DNA of 50,284 nt from Blastococcus tunisiensis. GTDB lineage: Bacteria; Actinomycetota; Actinomycetes; Mycobacteriales; Geodermatophilaceae. The DNA lies in contig NZ_FOND01000028.1 of the NCBI RefSeq assembly GCF_900112815.1, positions 1 to 50,284 of the forward strand, written 5' to 3'. The notes under the pieces are model-generated. The model searched no databases. It saw nothing but the letters and a program-made list of their open reading frames with translations, and was not told the DNA's origin. Positions 7,457 through 20,953 of this stretch are shown here, in pieces. How positions within the stretch are numbered: position 1 is the stretch's first letter; every line of letters begins with the position of its first letter. The translations under genes were made by a program, and so were the position numbers.

Positions 7457-9263
7457 CGACGGGCCTCCCGTCGCCACACCCCGCACCGGCACCCGGCGCG
7501 GGACCCGGCAGGATGGCCGACCGAGCACGTCCCCCGGCCGGCTGACCGAGCTGCGGATCCGCGGGCTGGGCTCGATCGACGACGCCACCCTGGAGCTCGG
7601 CACCGGCCTCACGGTGGTCACCGGTGAGACGGGCGCCGGCAAGACCATGGTGGTCACCGGGCTGACCCTGCTGTTCGGCGGCCGGGCCGATCCGGGCCGG
7701 GTCCGCGCCGGCGGCAAGGCCGGGGTGGAGGGACGCCTGGTGCTCCCGCCGGAGTCCCCGGCCTGGGCGCGGGCCGCCGACGCCGGCGCCGACCCCGACG
7801 ACGACGGCAGCCTCATCCTGGCCCGCACGGTCAGCGCCGAGGGCCGCTCCCGCGCCTTCCTGGGCGGCCGCAGCGTGCCCGTGGGCGTGGTCGCGGAGCT
7901 GGCCGAGGGGCTGCTCGCGGTCCACGGGCAGACCGACCAGCTGCGGCTGTCCCGACCGGCGGAACAGCGGCGGGCCCTCGACCGCTATGCCGGCGCCGCC
8001 CACCTGGCGCTGCTCGACCGCTACCGCGAGGCGCACCAGCGGTGGCGTTCGCTGGCGGCCGACCTCGAGCGCCGGCACAGCCAGGCGCGGGAGCTGGCGC
8101 AGACCGCCGACGTCCTGCGCCACGGCCTCGAGGAGATCGCGGCCGTGGCCCCGGAGGCCGGCGAGGACGAGGCGCTCGACACCCAGGCAAAGCGGCTGGC
8201 CGACGCCGACGCGCTGCGCGCCGCGGCCGACGAGGCGCGGATGGCCCTGGTCGGCGACGTGACGGGGGACCTCGGCGGCGGCGAGCTGCCCCAGGACGCG
8301 ACCGCCGCGCTGGCCATCGCCGAGCGGGCCCTGGCGGGCTCCGACGACCCCGCCCTCGTCCTCCTCGCGCAGGACCTCGCCGACGCCGTCGCCGTGGTGT
8401 CCGACGTGTCCGTGCAGCTGGCCGGGTACGTCGCCGACCTCGACGCCGACCCCGCACGGCTGGCCGAGGTCCTCGACCGGCGAGCCACCATCACCGCCCT
8501 CGTGCGCAAGTACGCCGGGCCGGGGGAGGGGCTGGCCGGCGTGCTCGCCTGGGCCGAGGACGCCGCCGGGCGGCTGGCCGCGCTCGACGTGTCCGACGAG
8601 GCGCTGGAGGCGCTCGCGGCGGCCCGCGACGCCGCCCGTGCCGAGGTGGACGACCTCGGTGCGCAGCTGTCCGCCGGCCGGCGCGCCGCCGCCGAGGGGT
8701 TCGCGGCGGAGGTGGGCGCCGAGCTGGCCGGGCTGGCCATGAAGAGCGCCCGCGTCTCCTTCGCCGTGGACAGCCACCCCGACGACCCCGGCGCCGAGGG
8801 CATCGACGAGGTCGCCCTGCTCCTCGCCCCGCACCCCGGTGCCCCGCCCCGGCCGGTGCACAAGGGTGCGTCCGGCGGTGAGCTGTCCCGGGTGATGCTC
8901 GCCATCGAGGTCGTGTTCGCCGGCGCCGACCCGGTCCCGGTCATGGTGTTCGACGAGGTCGACGCGGGGGTCGGCGGCCAGGCGGCCGGCGAGATCGGCC
9001 GGCGGCTGGCCCGGCTGGCCCGCGACCACCAGGTCGTCGTGGTCACCCACCTGGCGCAGGTGGCCGCCTTCGCCGACACGCACCTGGTCGTCGACAAGTC
9101 CCCGGACACCGCGGCGGGGGTCACCGCGACCGACATCCGGGTGGTCGAGGGGGAGGACCGCGTCCGGGAGATGGCCCGGCTGCTGTCCGGGCTCGGGAAC
9201 AGCGACACCGGGCAGGCGCACGCGCGGGAACTGCTGGCGGTCGCGGCGGCCGGGCGCGGCTGA
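7431..9263 (+). CDS. recN: DNA repair protein RecN
   Basis: A 610-residue SMC-like ATPase involved in double-strand break repair. The Walker A motif GETGAGKT is at residues 65-72 and the Walker B region, with MVFDEVDAGVGG, is near residue 510. Two long helical arms lie between, with heptad-like Ala/Leu/Glu-rich sequence. GASGGELSRVMLAIEVVF near the end is the ABC signature. GTG at 7431 is preceded by GGAGG six bases away and overlaps nadK, indicating coupled translation. The ~36-residue segment before LTELRIRGLGSI is longer than in most RecN proteins, so an internal start is possible. Confidence 0.94.
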   Translation: MPARTTATDDGPPVATPRTGTRRGTRQDGRPSTSPGRLTELRIRGLGSIDDATLELGTGLTVVTGETGAGKTMVVTGLTLLFGGRADPGRVRAGGKAGVEGRLVLPPESPAWARAADAGADPDDDGSLILARTVSAEGRSRAFLGGRSVPVGVVAELAEGLLAVHGQTDQLRLSRPAEQRRALDRYAGAAHLALLDRYREAHQRWRSLAADLERRHSQARELAQTADVLRHGLEEIAAVAPEAGEDEALDTQAKRLADADALRAAADEARMALVGDVTGDLGGGELPQDATAALAIAERALAGSDDPALVLLAQDLADAVAVVSDVSVQLAGYVADLDADPARLAEVLDRRATITALVRKYAGPGEGLAGVLAWAEDAAGRLAALDVSDEALEALAAARDAARAEVDDLGAQLSAGRRAAAEGFAAEVGAELAGLAMKSARVSFAVDSHPDDPGAEGIDEVALLLAPHPGAPPRPVHKGASGGELSRVMLAIEVVFAGADPVPVMVFDEVDAGVGGQAAGEIGRRLARLARDHQVVVVTHLAQVAAFADTHLVVDKSPDTAAGVTATDIRVVEGEDRVREMARLLSGLGNSDTGQAHARELLAVAAAGRG

Positions 9264-9343
9264 ACGGCGCCGCGCGTGTGGCGCAGGACACGGACGGGTG
9301 AGCAGGGGCGTGACCGGCCCGACCGCGGGGTAGGCGGGCGGGC

Positions 9344-10057
9344 GTGACCTGCTTCTCCTCCGCCGACGAGTCGGCCCACTACGGATTCTCGGTGTGCATG
9401 CTCCTGGAGCAGTACCGCGCCCCGCTGGGATGGGAGGCGGAAGGGGTCGTCGAGCTGGGGACCGGTGATGCCACCGCCATCGCCGACGTGGTGCGGTCGC
9501 TGCCCGGCCTCCGGGTGTCCAGCTTCGACATCAGCGCCACCTCGGTCGAGACCGCCCGCGCGAACATCGCCGCCCGCGGCGTGGCCGACCGCTACACCGT
9601 GGAGCTGGGGGACTTCTTCGACCAGGCCGACGCCGCCGGTGGGCCGTCGGTGTCCACGGTCATCTCCAACCCGCCCTACATCCCTGCGCCGGACGGCGAC
9701 ATCCTGATGCCCGAGCTCTGGGGCGGCGTGCACGGCAACGATCTCGTCCTCCGCCTGCTCAAGGCGGGCTACGACAACGTGATCACCGCCGTGGCCAGCT
9801 ACTCCGATCCCGCGGAGACCATCCGCACCGCGGCGGACCTGGGCTACCGCGTCGCGAACTTCCTCGCGATGGGCCTGGACTACGGCGCGTACAGCGGGGA
9901 GCCGAAGGTGCAGCGGCACATCCGCCGGATGTGCGGGGAGGGCCGCGGCTGGGCGGGCGAGGACGGGTACATGGTCGCCATCGCCCTGTTCACCCGGAGC
10001 CCCGACGTCCCCGGCGACCGCGCCGACCAGCTCCTCGCCGCCCTCCAGGTGTCCTGA
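9344..10057 (+). CDS. Class I SAM methyltransferase with NPPY motif
   Basis: A 237-residue protein with SAM-binding motif VELGTGDAT (36-44), an acidic residue after strand 2 (FDIS) and NPPYIP (109-114). NPPY is used by PrmC-like enzymes that methylate Gln or Ade amino groups, so an N-methyltransferase acting on protein, nucleic acid or a small molecule is likely; the substrate cannot be inferred. The GTG start has no ribosome site, but TAGGCG lies seven bases before it, compatible with a leaderless transcript. It stands alone, 80 bases after recN and convergent with the TetR gene. Confidence 0.78.
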   Translation: MTCFSSADESAHYGFSVCMLLEQYRAPLGWEAEGVVELGTGDATAIADVVRSLPGLRVSSFDISATSVETARANIAARGVADRYTVELGDFFDQADAAGGPSVSTVISNPPYIPAPDGDILMPELWGGVHGNDLVLRLLKAGYDNVITAVASYSDPAETIRTAADLGYRVANFLAMGLDYGAYSGEPKVQRHIRRMCGEGRGWAGEDGYMVAIALFTRSPDVPGDRADQLLAALQVS

Positions 10058-10086
10058 CGAGCGGGGGCCCGGAGGGCTCCCGACGA

Positions 10087-10935
10087 TCAGCGTGACTTCG
10101 CGTAGCCCGCCAGGCCGAACTGCAGGAGCGAGAGCCCCCGTCGGCCCTGGCGGCGCAGCTCCGCGGCCAGTTCGGGGCCGTGCACACCCGCCAGCACGCG
10201 GTCGCGGGCGAGCTCCAGCAGGGAGGCGTACAGGCCGAGGACGGCGTGCGCGGCCAGCCACGGCTCCACCTGGCCGCGCCGCGCGCCGGTCTCCTCGGCG
10301 ATCAGCGCGGCCAGGGCGTCGGTCAGCTCGCCCAGGATCTCCCGCTCGCGCGCCTGCAGCGTCCGGCTGCCCCGGATGATGCGGGCCATCCGGCGCACCC
10401 CCGAGGCGGCCTCGGGAGAGCCCAGCAGGCTGACCGCCCCGACGACGAAGCTGCCCGCGGCCGCGGACACCGACTCACCGGCCGGCCGACGGCGGACGGC
10501 GTCCAGCAGGGCGGCCCGCATCGGCGGGTCGGCGTCGAAGACCAGCCCCTCCTTGACCGGGAAGTGGTTGAAGACCGTCTTCTCCACGACACCGGCCCGG
10601 CGGGCGATCTCCAGCACGCTGACCGCGTCGAAGCCCCGCTCGGCGAACAGCTCGGCGGCGGCGTCGACGATCCTCGCCCGTGTCTCCTGGCGCTTCTGTT
10701 CCCGGACCCCGGGCCCCTGCTCCGCCGAGCGGCGGCGCCGGGGCGGGGTGGCGGGCGCGGCAACCGGCTCCGGCTGGGCGGCGTGCTGGGTCTCGACCGG
10801 GGCCGCGACCTCGCGGGCGACCGACGGAACCGCCCGGATGGTCGCCCCGACCGCGGCTGCCGGAGCGGCGTCGTCCCCGGACGGCGGTCCGGGCAGGGGG
10901 GTGGGTCGGGGCAGGGCGTGGGCCACTCCAGTCAC
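10087..10935 (-). CDS. TetR family transcriptional regulator with long N-terminal extension
   Basis: About 282 residues. The TetR DNA-binding domain spans roughly residues 78-128: RQETRARIVDAAAELFAERG, then helix-turn-helix AVSVLEIARRAGVVEKTVFNHF (104-125). The C-terminal ligand/dimerisation domain follows. The first ~75 residues are a Pro/Ala-rich tail ending in RRRRS, unusual for the family. GTG codons at 10926, 10935 and 10953 are all possible starts and none has a clear ribosome site; a start close to the HTH cannot be excluded. It is divergent from steA, so its target may be itself or the cell-separation operon. Confidence 0.8.
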   Translation of the reverse strand: MTGVAHALPRPTPLPGPPSGDDAAPAAAVGATIRAVPSVAREVAAPVETQHAAQPEPVAAPATPPRRRRSAEQGPGVREQKRQETRARIVDAAAELFAERGFDAVSVLEIARRAGVVEKTVFNHFPVKEGLVFDADPPMRAALLDAVRRRPAGESVSAAAGSFVVGAVSLLGSPEAASGVRRMARIIRGSRTLQAREREILGELTDALAALIAEETGARRGQVEPWLAAHAVLGLYASLLELARDRVLAGVHGPELAAELRRQGRRGLSLLQFGLAGYAKSR

Positions 10936-11016
10936 ACGGGCAACGCTAGTCACGACTCGGTAACGGTCCCGCTCAGGCGGCCGCGGGGGCGGACCGGGCG
11001 TGTCGCTCCGCCCGAA

Positions 11017-11027
11017 GTGTCGGACAC
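11017..11027. promoter_or_regulatory. Candidate TetR operator dyad between the TetR gene and steA
   Basis: GTGTCGGACAC is an inverted repeat (GTGTC, one base, GACAC) near the middle of the 165-base divergent intergenic region. Its size is at the short end for TetR operators. No second copy was found, so the link to the adjacent regulator is inference. Confidence 0.3.
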
Positions 11028-11087
11028 GGTGCGTGACTGACAGGTCGCACAGGCGCGTCGGACGACCGGTGCCTCCGGGCGTCGTGA

Positions 11088-11093
11088 CAGCAT
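11088..11093 (+). promoter_or_regulatory. Candidate -10 element for a leaderless steA transcript
   Basis: CAGCAT sits exactly seven bases before the steA ATG, the same geometry as the TAnnnT boxes before scpA and pyrG. The first base departs from the consensus and no ribosome site is present, so transcription may start at or next to the ATG. Confidence 0.3.
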
Positions 11094-11100
11094 CGGGGTC

Positions 11101-12288
11101 ATGCGCATCGGCACCCTTCGGCGCGGCCGGGGACAGGACACCGGGCCAGGTGTCTCCGGCACCGTCCGACTGGACCGCCGGACGAAGAACCTGACCAAGC
11201 GGCTGCAGCCCGGCGACATCGCGGTGATCGACCACGTGGACATCGACCGGGTCAGCGCCGACGCGCTGGTCGGGTGCAAGGTGTCCGCGGTGGTCAACGC
11301 CGCGCCCAGCATCTCCGGCCGCTATCCCAACCTCGGGCCCGAGATCCTCATCAACGCCGGCATCCCGCTGCTCGACGACGTCGGCAAGGACGTGTTCGCC
11401 CGCATCAAGGAGGGGGCCCACCTCCGGCTCGACGGCAACCAGCTGGTCACCGGCGAGGGCGAGGTCGTCGCCGAGGGCCGGGTGCACGACCGGCCGTCCG
11501 TCGCCATGGCGATGGCCGAGGCCAAGGCGGGCCTGTCCACGCAGCTGGAGGCCTTCGCCACCAACACGATGGAGTACATGAAGCGGGAGCGCGCGCTCCT
11601 GCTCGACGGGGTCGGCGTGCCCGACGTCGCCACCCGGATCGAGGGCCGGCACGTGCTGGTCGTCGTCCGTGGCTACGACTACAAGGAGGACCTGGCCGCC
11701 CTCCGCGCCTACATCCGCGACTACCGGCCGGTGCTGATCGGCGTCGACGGCGGCGCCGACGCGCTGCGCGAGGCCGGGTACCAGCCGGACATGATCGTCG
11801 GCGACATGGACTCGGTGAGCGACGACTCGCTCACCTGCGGGGCCGAGGTGGTGGTGCACGCCTACGCCGACGGCCGCGCTCCGGGCCTCGCCCGCGTGCA
11901 GGACCTCGGTGTGGAGGCGATCACCTTCCCGGCGTCGGCGACCAGCGAGGACATCGCCATGCTGCTGGCCGACGAGAAGGGCGCCACGCTGATCGTCGCG
12001 GTCGGCACGCACGCCACCCTGGTCGAGTTCCTCGACAAGGGCCGCGGCGGGATGGCCTCCACCTTCCTCACCCGGCTCCGCCTGGGCGGCAAGCTCGTCG
12101 ACGCCAAGGGCGTGAGCCGGCTGTACCGCAGCCGCATCTCCACGGCCGCGCTGGTGGTCCTCGTGCTCGCCGCGTTCCTCGCGATCGGCTCGGCCCTCGC
12201 GGTGTCCGCGGCCGGCCGCCTCTACCTCGACCTCCTGCTCGACCAATGGAACAGCTTCGTGTTCTGGTTGGAGAACCTCTTCTCGTGA
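11101..12288 (+). CDS. steA: SteA, cell-separation protein of the RipC-FtsEX pathway
   Basis: A 395-residue protein matching the actinobacterial SteA family (Rv1697 in M. tuberculosis). It was identified in Corynebacterium as a partner of SteB in septal peptidoglycan splitting. The soluble part resembles a thiamin-pyrophosphokinase-like fold: VLIGVDGGADALREAGYQPDMIVGDMDSVSDD is a typical core. A single transmembrane segment lies at about 342-368, leaving a short C-terminal end. It is followed by steB in GTGA overlap, so the two are made together. Confidence 0.88.
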   Translation: MRIGTLRRGRGQDTGPGVSGTVRLDRRTKNLTKRLQPGDIAVIDHVDIDRVSADALVGCKVSAVVNAAPSISGRYPNLGPEILINAGIPLLDDVGKDVFARIKEGAHLRLDGNQLVTGEGEVVAEGRVHDRPSVAMAMAEAKAGLSTQLEAFATNTMEYMKRERALLLDGVGVPDVATRIEGRHVLVVVRGYDYKEDLAALRAYIRDYRPVLIGVDGGADALREAGYQPDMIVGDMDSVSDDSLTCGAEVVVHAYADGRAPGLARVQDLGVEAITFPASATSEDIAMLLADEKGATLIVAVGTHATLVEFLDKGRGGMASTFLTRLRLGGKLVDAKGVSRLYRSRISTAALVVLVLAAFLAIGSALAVSAAGRLYLDLLLDQWNSFVFWLENLFS

Positions 12289-13232
12289 TCGACTTCCGCT
12301 ACCACCTGGTCTCGCTGATCGCCGTCTTCCTGGCGGTCGCGCTGGGCATCGTCATCGGGACGACGGCGCTCAACGAGCCGATCCTGACCGACCTCGAGCG
12401 CCAGGTGAGCGCGCTCACGGAGGACAAGCGCTCCCTCGAGGACCAGACCCAGCGGCTGCAGACGCAGCTGGACACCACCGAGGCCTTCGAGCAGGCCGTC
12501 GGCCCCGCCCTGGTCAACGGCACCCTGGAGGGGCAGCGCGTGCTGCTCGTCAGCACCAACGAGGACGTCGCGCCCGAGACCGTCGAGCAGGTGACGGCGC
12601 TGGTCGGCGAGGCCGGCGGCAGCGTGAGCGGGACGCTCTCGGTGCTCCCGGCCTACAGCGATCCGTCCACCGCGGCCAGCCTGCAGAGCTACGCCACCGG
12701 TGGCGGGCTGCCCGCGGGCATCGAGCTGCCCCCGACGGACGACGCCGGGCAACTCGTCGGCAGCCTCCTGGCGCAGGTGCTCATGGTGCCCGCCGAGGGG
12801 GCGGAGCCGGACGCGGCCGCGGCCTCCTCCGTCCTGTCCGGGCTCAGCTCGCTCGAGGTGCTCTCGGCCGACCGCGACACCGTCGCGCCGGCCGACTACG
12901 CGATCGTGCTGACCCAGGACGCCTTCACCGGCGAGGGCGCCGCCGACCGCAACGCGACCCTCATGGAGCTCGTCGCCGCGCTGGACGACGCCGGCTCGGG
13001 TGCCGTGGTCGCCGGTGACGCCGCATCCGCGGGGGAGAACGGCCTGGTCGGCGCGATCCGCGCCGATCCCGACCTCTCGGCGTCGGTCTCCACCGTGGAC
13101 AACGTCCCCACCGCGGCCGGCCGGATCAGCGCCGTCCTGGCACTGAGCGCCGAGGCCGAGGGCACCTCCGGCACGTACGGGACCGCCGAGGGCACCCAGC
13201 CGGTGCCCCCGGTCCCCGCCGCCGTCCCGTGA
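12285..13232 (+). CDS. steB: SteB/MctB family membrane protein
   Basis: A 315-residue protein with one N-terminal membrane anchor (about residues 7-28, LVSLIAVFLAVALGIVIG). A coiled coil follows (about 38-68, LERQVSALTEDKRSLEDQTQRLQ), then an outside domain ending in a Pro/Val-rich tail. It matches the family called MctB in mycobacteria, where a copper-export role was proposed, and SteB in Corynebacterium, where it partners SteA in daughter-cell separation. No Cys/Met-rich copper motif stands out, so I favour the SteB role. The GTG overlaps the steA stop. Confidence 0.82.
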   Translation: MIDFRYHLVSLIAVFLAVALGIVIGTTALNEPILTDLERQVSALTEDKRSLEDQTQRLQTQLDTTEAFEQAVGPALVNGTLEGQRVLLVSTNEDVAPETVEQVTALVGEAGGSVSGTLSVLPAYSDPSTAASLQSYATGGGLPAGIELPPTDDAGQLVGSLLAQVLMVPAEGAEPDAAAASSVLSGLSSLEVLSADRDTVAPADYAIVLTQDAFTGEGAADRNATLMELVAALDDAGSGAVVAGDAASAGENGLVGAIRADPDLSASVSTVDNVPTAAGRISAVLALSAEAEGTSGTYGTAEGTQPVPPVPAAVP

Positions 13233-14083
13233 GCGGTCCGGTCGGCACGTCCGTGCGGTGGACGCTGCCGTTGGCGCTGGCCGGTGCGGGCGCCGCGCGG
13301 GCGGCACTGGCGGGGGCGGCCGCCCTCGACCGGCGGCCCGGCGGCCGGCCCTGGCGGCGGACGAACTTCGCCGGCCGGCCGGTGACGCTGCTGGGCGGAC
13401 CCGCGCTCGCCCTCTCCGCGACCGCGTCCGCGGTGCTCGGCGCACCCGCCGGGACGCGGGCGGCGGCCGCGGTCGTCGGGACCGTGTCGGGCCTGGTCGG
13501 GGCCTACGACGACCTCGCCGGCGCCCGGCCGGAGCAGGCCCGCGACAAGGGGCTCGCCGGCCACCTCCGGGCGCTGCGGGCCGGCCGGGTCTCGGCCGGG
13601 GCGGTGAAGGTGGCCGGGATCGGGGCGGCCGCGGCCACGGCCGCCGTGCTCACCCGCCGCGGCACCGGCGCGGCTGCGTTCGTCGACGGCGTGCTCACCA
13701 CCGGGCTCGTGGCCGGGACGGCGAACCTGGTGAACCTGCTCGACCTGCGACCGGGACGGGCCGGCAAGGCCGGCGTGCTCACCGCCGCGGCGTCCCTGCG
13801 GGGCCCGGCCGGTGCGCTCGTCGCCGGCCCCCTCGGCGCCACGCTCGCGGTGCTCCCGGCGGACCTGGGGGAGCGGGTCATGCTCGGCGACTCCGGCGCC
13901 AACGCCCTGGGCGCGCTGCTCGGGCTGCGCCTGGCCGGCATCCCGGCCCGCGGGGCACGGACCGGCCTGCTGGCCGCCGTGGTGGCGCTGACCCTGGCCA
14001 GCGAGAAGGTCAGCTTCACGAAGGTCATCGAGGCCACCCCGGGACTGCGCGAACTGGACCGCCTCGGCCGCCGGGCGCCGTGA
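13229..14083 (+). CDS. MraY/WecA-like polyprenyl-phosphate sugar-phosphate transferase
   Basis: A 284-residue hydrophobic protein. Motifs of the polyprenyl-phosphate N-acetylhexosamine-1-phosphate transferase family are present: YDDLAG (93-98, the DD pair), NLVNLLDLRPGRAGK (166-180) and LGDSGANALG (219-228). KVSFTKVIEATPGLRELDRLGR at the end replaces the HxH-type histidine motif of MraY. It is shorter than MraY (usually ~350) with fewer clear membrane segments. The reaction would be transfer of a sugar-phosphate from a nucleotide sugar to a lipid carrier. It overlaps both steB and the MurJ-like gene by four bases. Confidence 0.75.
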   Translation: MSGPVGTSVRWTLPLALAGAGAARAALAGAAALDRRPGGRPWRRTNFAGRPVTLLGGPALALSATASAVLGAPAGTRAAAAVVGTVSGLVGAYDDLAGARPEQARDKGLAGHLRALRAGRVSAGAVKVAGIGAAAATAAVLTRRGTGAAAFVDGVLTTGLVAGTANLVNLLDLRPGRAGKAGVLTAAASLRGPAGALVAGPLGATLAVLPADLGERVMLGDSGANALGALLGLRLAGIPARGARTGLLAAVVALTLASEKVSFTKVIEATPGLRELDRLGRRAP

Positions 14084-15720
14084 ACCGCCGCACGGTCGCG
14101 CAGGGTGTCGCCGGGGCCGCGGCCCTGATCGCCGTCCTCACCCTGCTGGCCCGCATGGCCGGCTTCGGCCGCACGCTGGTCTTCACCAACACCGTCGGGG
14201 CCGACAGCACCGGCGACGCCTACCAGGCCGCCAACACCGTGCCGAACATCGTCTTCGAGGTGGTCGCCGGCGGGGCGCTGGCCAGCCTCGTGGTCCCGAT
14301 GCTGGCCGGCGGCATCGCCGCGGGGAACGCCGAGCAGGTGCGCCGGACGGCGTCGGCGCTGCTGGGCTGGACGCTGCTGGTGCTGACGCCCCTGGCCGTC
14401 GCGATCGCCGTGCTGGCCGAGCCCATCGCCCGCCTGTTTCTGGGCGGGGAGAACGAGGCGGAGGTGGCGCTGGCCGCCCGCTTCCTGCTGGTGTTCGCCC
14501 CGCAGGTGGTGCTCTACGGCATCGGCATCGTCCTGACCGGCATCCTGCAGGCCCACCGGCGCTTCGCCGGGCCGGCGATCGCCCCGCTGCTGTCCAGCGT
14601 CGTGGTCGCGGGCGCCTACCTCACCTTCGCCGCGATCGGCGGGGCAGGGGAGATCGAGGACCTGTCGCGGCCCGCCGAGCTGGTGCTCGGGGTCGGCACG
14701 ACGCTCGGCGTGGTGGCGCTGAGCCTGAGCCTGCTGGTCCCCATGCGCCGGTTGCGGCTGGGGATCCGCCCGTCGCTGCGCTTCCCCGTCGGCGCCGCTC
14801 CGCGGGTCCGGCGGCTGGCCGTCGCCGGCGTCCTCACCCTCGCCGGGCAGCAGCTGGTGGCCGCCGTCGCCATCCGGCTGGCCGCCGGCGGCCCGGACGG
14901 CACCCAGGTCGTGTACGCCGCCGGCCTCACCCTCTTCCTGGTCCCGTGGGCGGCCCTGGCCGTCCCGCTGGCCACCTCGGCCTACCCCGGGCTCAGCGAG
15001 CGGGCCGACTCCGGCGACGCGGAGGGGTACCGCCGGGCGCTGGCCCCGGTCGCGGTCCTCGTCGTCGTCGCGGCGACCGTGGCGGCGGCCCTGCTGGTCG
15101 TCGTCGCGGGCCCCATGGCCCGCATCTTCCTGTCCGCCGAGACCGACGACGCCGTCGGTGCGCTCCGGGACACGATCATCGCCTTCGCGCCGGGCCTGCC
15201 GGGGTACGCCCTCGTCGCCCTGCTCACCCGCGCCCTGTACGCACGGGGGCTCTGGAAGCCGCCGACGGTGTGCGTGGTGAGCGGGTGGCTGCTCGCCGTC
15301 GTCGCCGACGTCGTCCTCGCCCGCGTCCTGCCGGTGGAGGACCGCGGGCTGGCGCTCGGGGCGGGGCACAGCATCGGGGTGCTCGTGGCCGGGTTCGCCC
15401 TCCTGGTCGCCGTCTCCCGCGCCGCCGGCCCCGGGGCGCTGTCCGGTCTTCCCCGGGCCGCCGGAGCCGCACTGGCCGGGTCCGCGCTGGGCGCCGGGCT
15501 GGGCCTGCTGGGCACGCGGGCGATGGGCGCCGACCCGGTGCCCGGTGGGCTGGGGACCGCGGTCGGCGGCGGCGTGGCCGGGGCGGGGATCGTGCTGGTC
15601 ATCGCGGTCACCGTCATGATGGGGACGGCACGGCGGCCCCTGACCGAGGCGTGGGCTGCGCTCCGGGCACCCGACCGCCCGGTGCTCGCGACGGACCGAC
15701 AGGAGGTGCACGGTGACTGA
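14080..15720 (+). CDS. MurJ-like lipid II flippase family protein
   Basis: A 546-residue polytopic membrane protein of the MOP/MVF superfamily with about 13-14 hydrophobic segments. The N-terminal block, with GRTLVFTNTVGADSTGDAYQAANTVPN and the following GGALASLVVP, is typical of MurJ/MviN. The family flips lipid-linked glycans across the membrane. Whether this is the main lipid II flippase or a dedicated copy for a second polymer cannot be told from the window. Its setting beside an MraY-like transferase and a GT4 suggests the latter. GTG at 14080 overlaps the preceding stop; its end overlaps the next gene by eight bases. Confidence 0.83.
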   Translation: MNRRTVAQGVAGAAALIAVLTLLARMAGFGRTLVFTNTVGADSTGDAYQAANTVPNIVFEVVAGGALASLVVPMLAGGIAAGNAEQVRRTASALLGWTLLVLTPLAVAIAVLAEPIARLFLGGENEAEVALAARFLLVFAPQVVLYGIGIVLTGILQAHRRFAGPAIAPLLSSVVVAGAYLTFAAIGGAGEIEDLSRPAELVLGVGTTLGVVALSLSLLVPMRRLRLGIRPSLRFPVGAAPRVRRLAVAGVLTLAGQQLVAAVAIRLAAGGPDGTQVVYAAGLTLFLVPWAALAVPLATSAYPGLSERADSGDAEGYRRALAPVAVLVVVAATVAAALLVVVAGPMARIFLSAETDDAVGALRDTIIAFAPGLPGYALVALLTRALYARGLWKPPTVCVVSGWLLAVVADVVLARVLPVEDRGLALGAGHSIGVLVAGFALLVAVSRAAGPGALSGLPRAAGAALAGSALGAGLGLLGTRAMGADPVPGGLGTAVGGGVAGAGIVLVIAVTVMMGTARRPLTEAWAALRAPDRPVLATDRQEVHGD

Positions 15721-16866
15721 GCGCCTCCCCCTGTCCGGCCGTTCCGTCGTCGAGGTGCTCGCCACGAGCACCGGCGGTGTGGGCAGCCACGTCGCGACCA
15801 TCGCCCCGGCGATCCGGGCCGCCGGGGCCACCGTGCGGGTCTGCGGTGCACCGGCGACGGAGGAGCTCTTCGGCTTCACCGCCACCGGCGCCGAGTTCCG
15901 GCCGGTCGGCATCTCCGGCGGCCTCGACCCCCTCGCCGACGGCCGGGCGGTGCTCCAGCTCCGGCGGGCGATCGGGGGAGCGCACCTGCTGCACGCCCAC
16001 GGCCTCCGGGCCGGGCTCGTCGCCGCGGCGGCCCGGCGGATCTCGGGAGACCGCAGCCGGCCGCTGGTCCTCACCCTCCACAACGCCCTCCAGGAGGACT
16101 CCGGCCCCAGGCAGCGCCTCCTCCGGGCGATCGAGGGGACGACGATCCGCGCCGCCGACCTCGTCCTCGCCGTCTCCGGCGACCTCGCGGACAACGCCCG
16201 CCGGCTCGGCGCCCGGGACGTCCGCGTGGTGCCCGCGCTCGCCCCGCCGCGCCCACCGGCCGAGCGCTCCCGCGACGAGGTCCGGGCGGAGCTCGGTCTC
16301 GACGCCGGACGCCCGCTCGTCGTGGCCGTGGGCCGGCTGCACCCGCAGAAGGGCTACGACGTCCTGCTCGACGCCGTGGCGCGCTGGGAAGCCGACGGGC
16401 GGCTGCGGCCGGCACCGCTGGTGGCCGTCGCCGGCGACGGCCCGCTCGAGGACCAGCTCGCCGACCGGATCCGTGCCCAGCGCCTGCCCGTGCTGCTGCT
16501 CGGCCGCAGGTCCGACGTCGCCGACCTGCTCGCCGCCGCCGACCTGTGCGTCCTGCCCTCGCGCTGGGAGGGCAGCCCCTTCACCGGGCAGGAGGCGCTC
16601 CGCGCGGGCACGCCACTGGTCGCCACCCGCGCGGGCGGCATGCCCGACCTCTTCGGCGACGCCGCCGCGTTCGTGCCCGTCGGCGACGCGGGCGCCCTCG
16701 CCGACGCCGTCGTCCAGGTCCTCACCGACCCGGTGCGCGCCGCCGAGCTGTCCGCGGCCGGGCCCCGGCAGGCCGCCGGCTGGCCGGACGAGGAGGCGGC
16801 CGGCCGGACGATCGTCGCCGTCTACCGCGAGCTCCTCGGTGCCCCCGGGCAGGAGGACGGCCCGCC

Positions 16867-16870
<4 letters not shown>
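15713..16870 (+). CDS. GT4 family glycosyltransferase
   Basis: A 385-residue GT-B fold enzyme. The N-terminal domain has the glycine loop in STGGVGSHV. The C-terminal donor-binding domain has VGRLHPQKGYDVLLDAV, AGDGPLEDQL, and PSRWEGSPFTGQEALRAGTPLVATRAGGMPDLF, which contains the EX7E-like donor site (E near SRWEG and in GQEALRAG). It would transfer a sugar from a nucleotide donor, probably to a lipid-linked acceptor given its neighbours. AGGAGG upstream of the GTG and an eight-base overlap with the flippase gene show a shared transcript. Confidence 0.85.

Positions 16871-20952
<4,082 letters not shown>

Positions 20953-20953
<1 letters not shown>

Noticed and set aside
13504-16194. Long minus-strand open frame opposite the MurJ-like and GT4 genes
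   Set aside because: Its composition is the mirror of the coding strand and contains no recognisable domain, while the plus strand encodes clear membrane and glycosyltransferase proteins.
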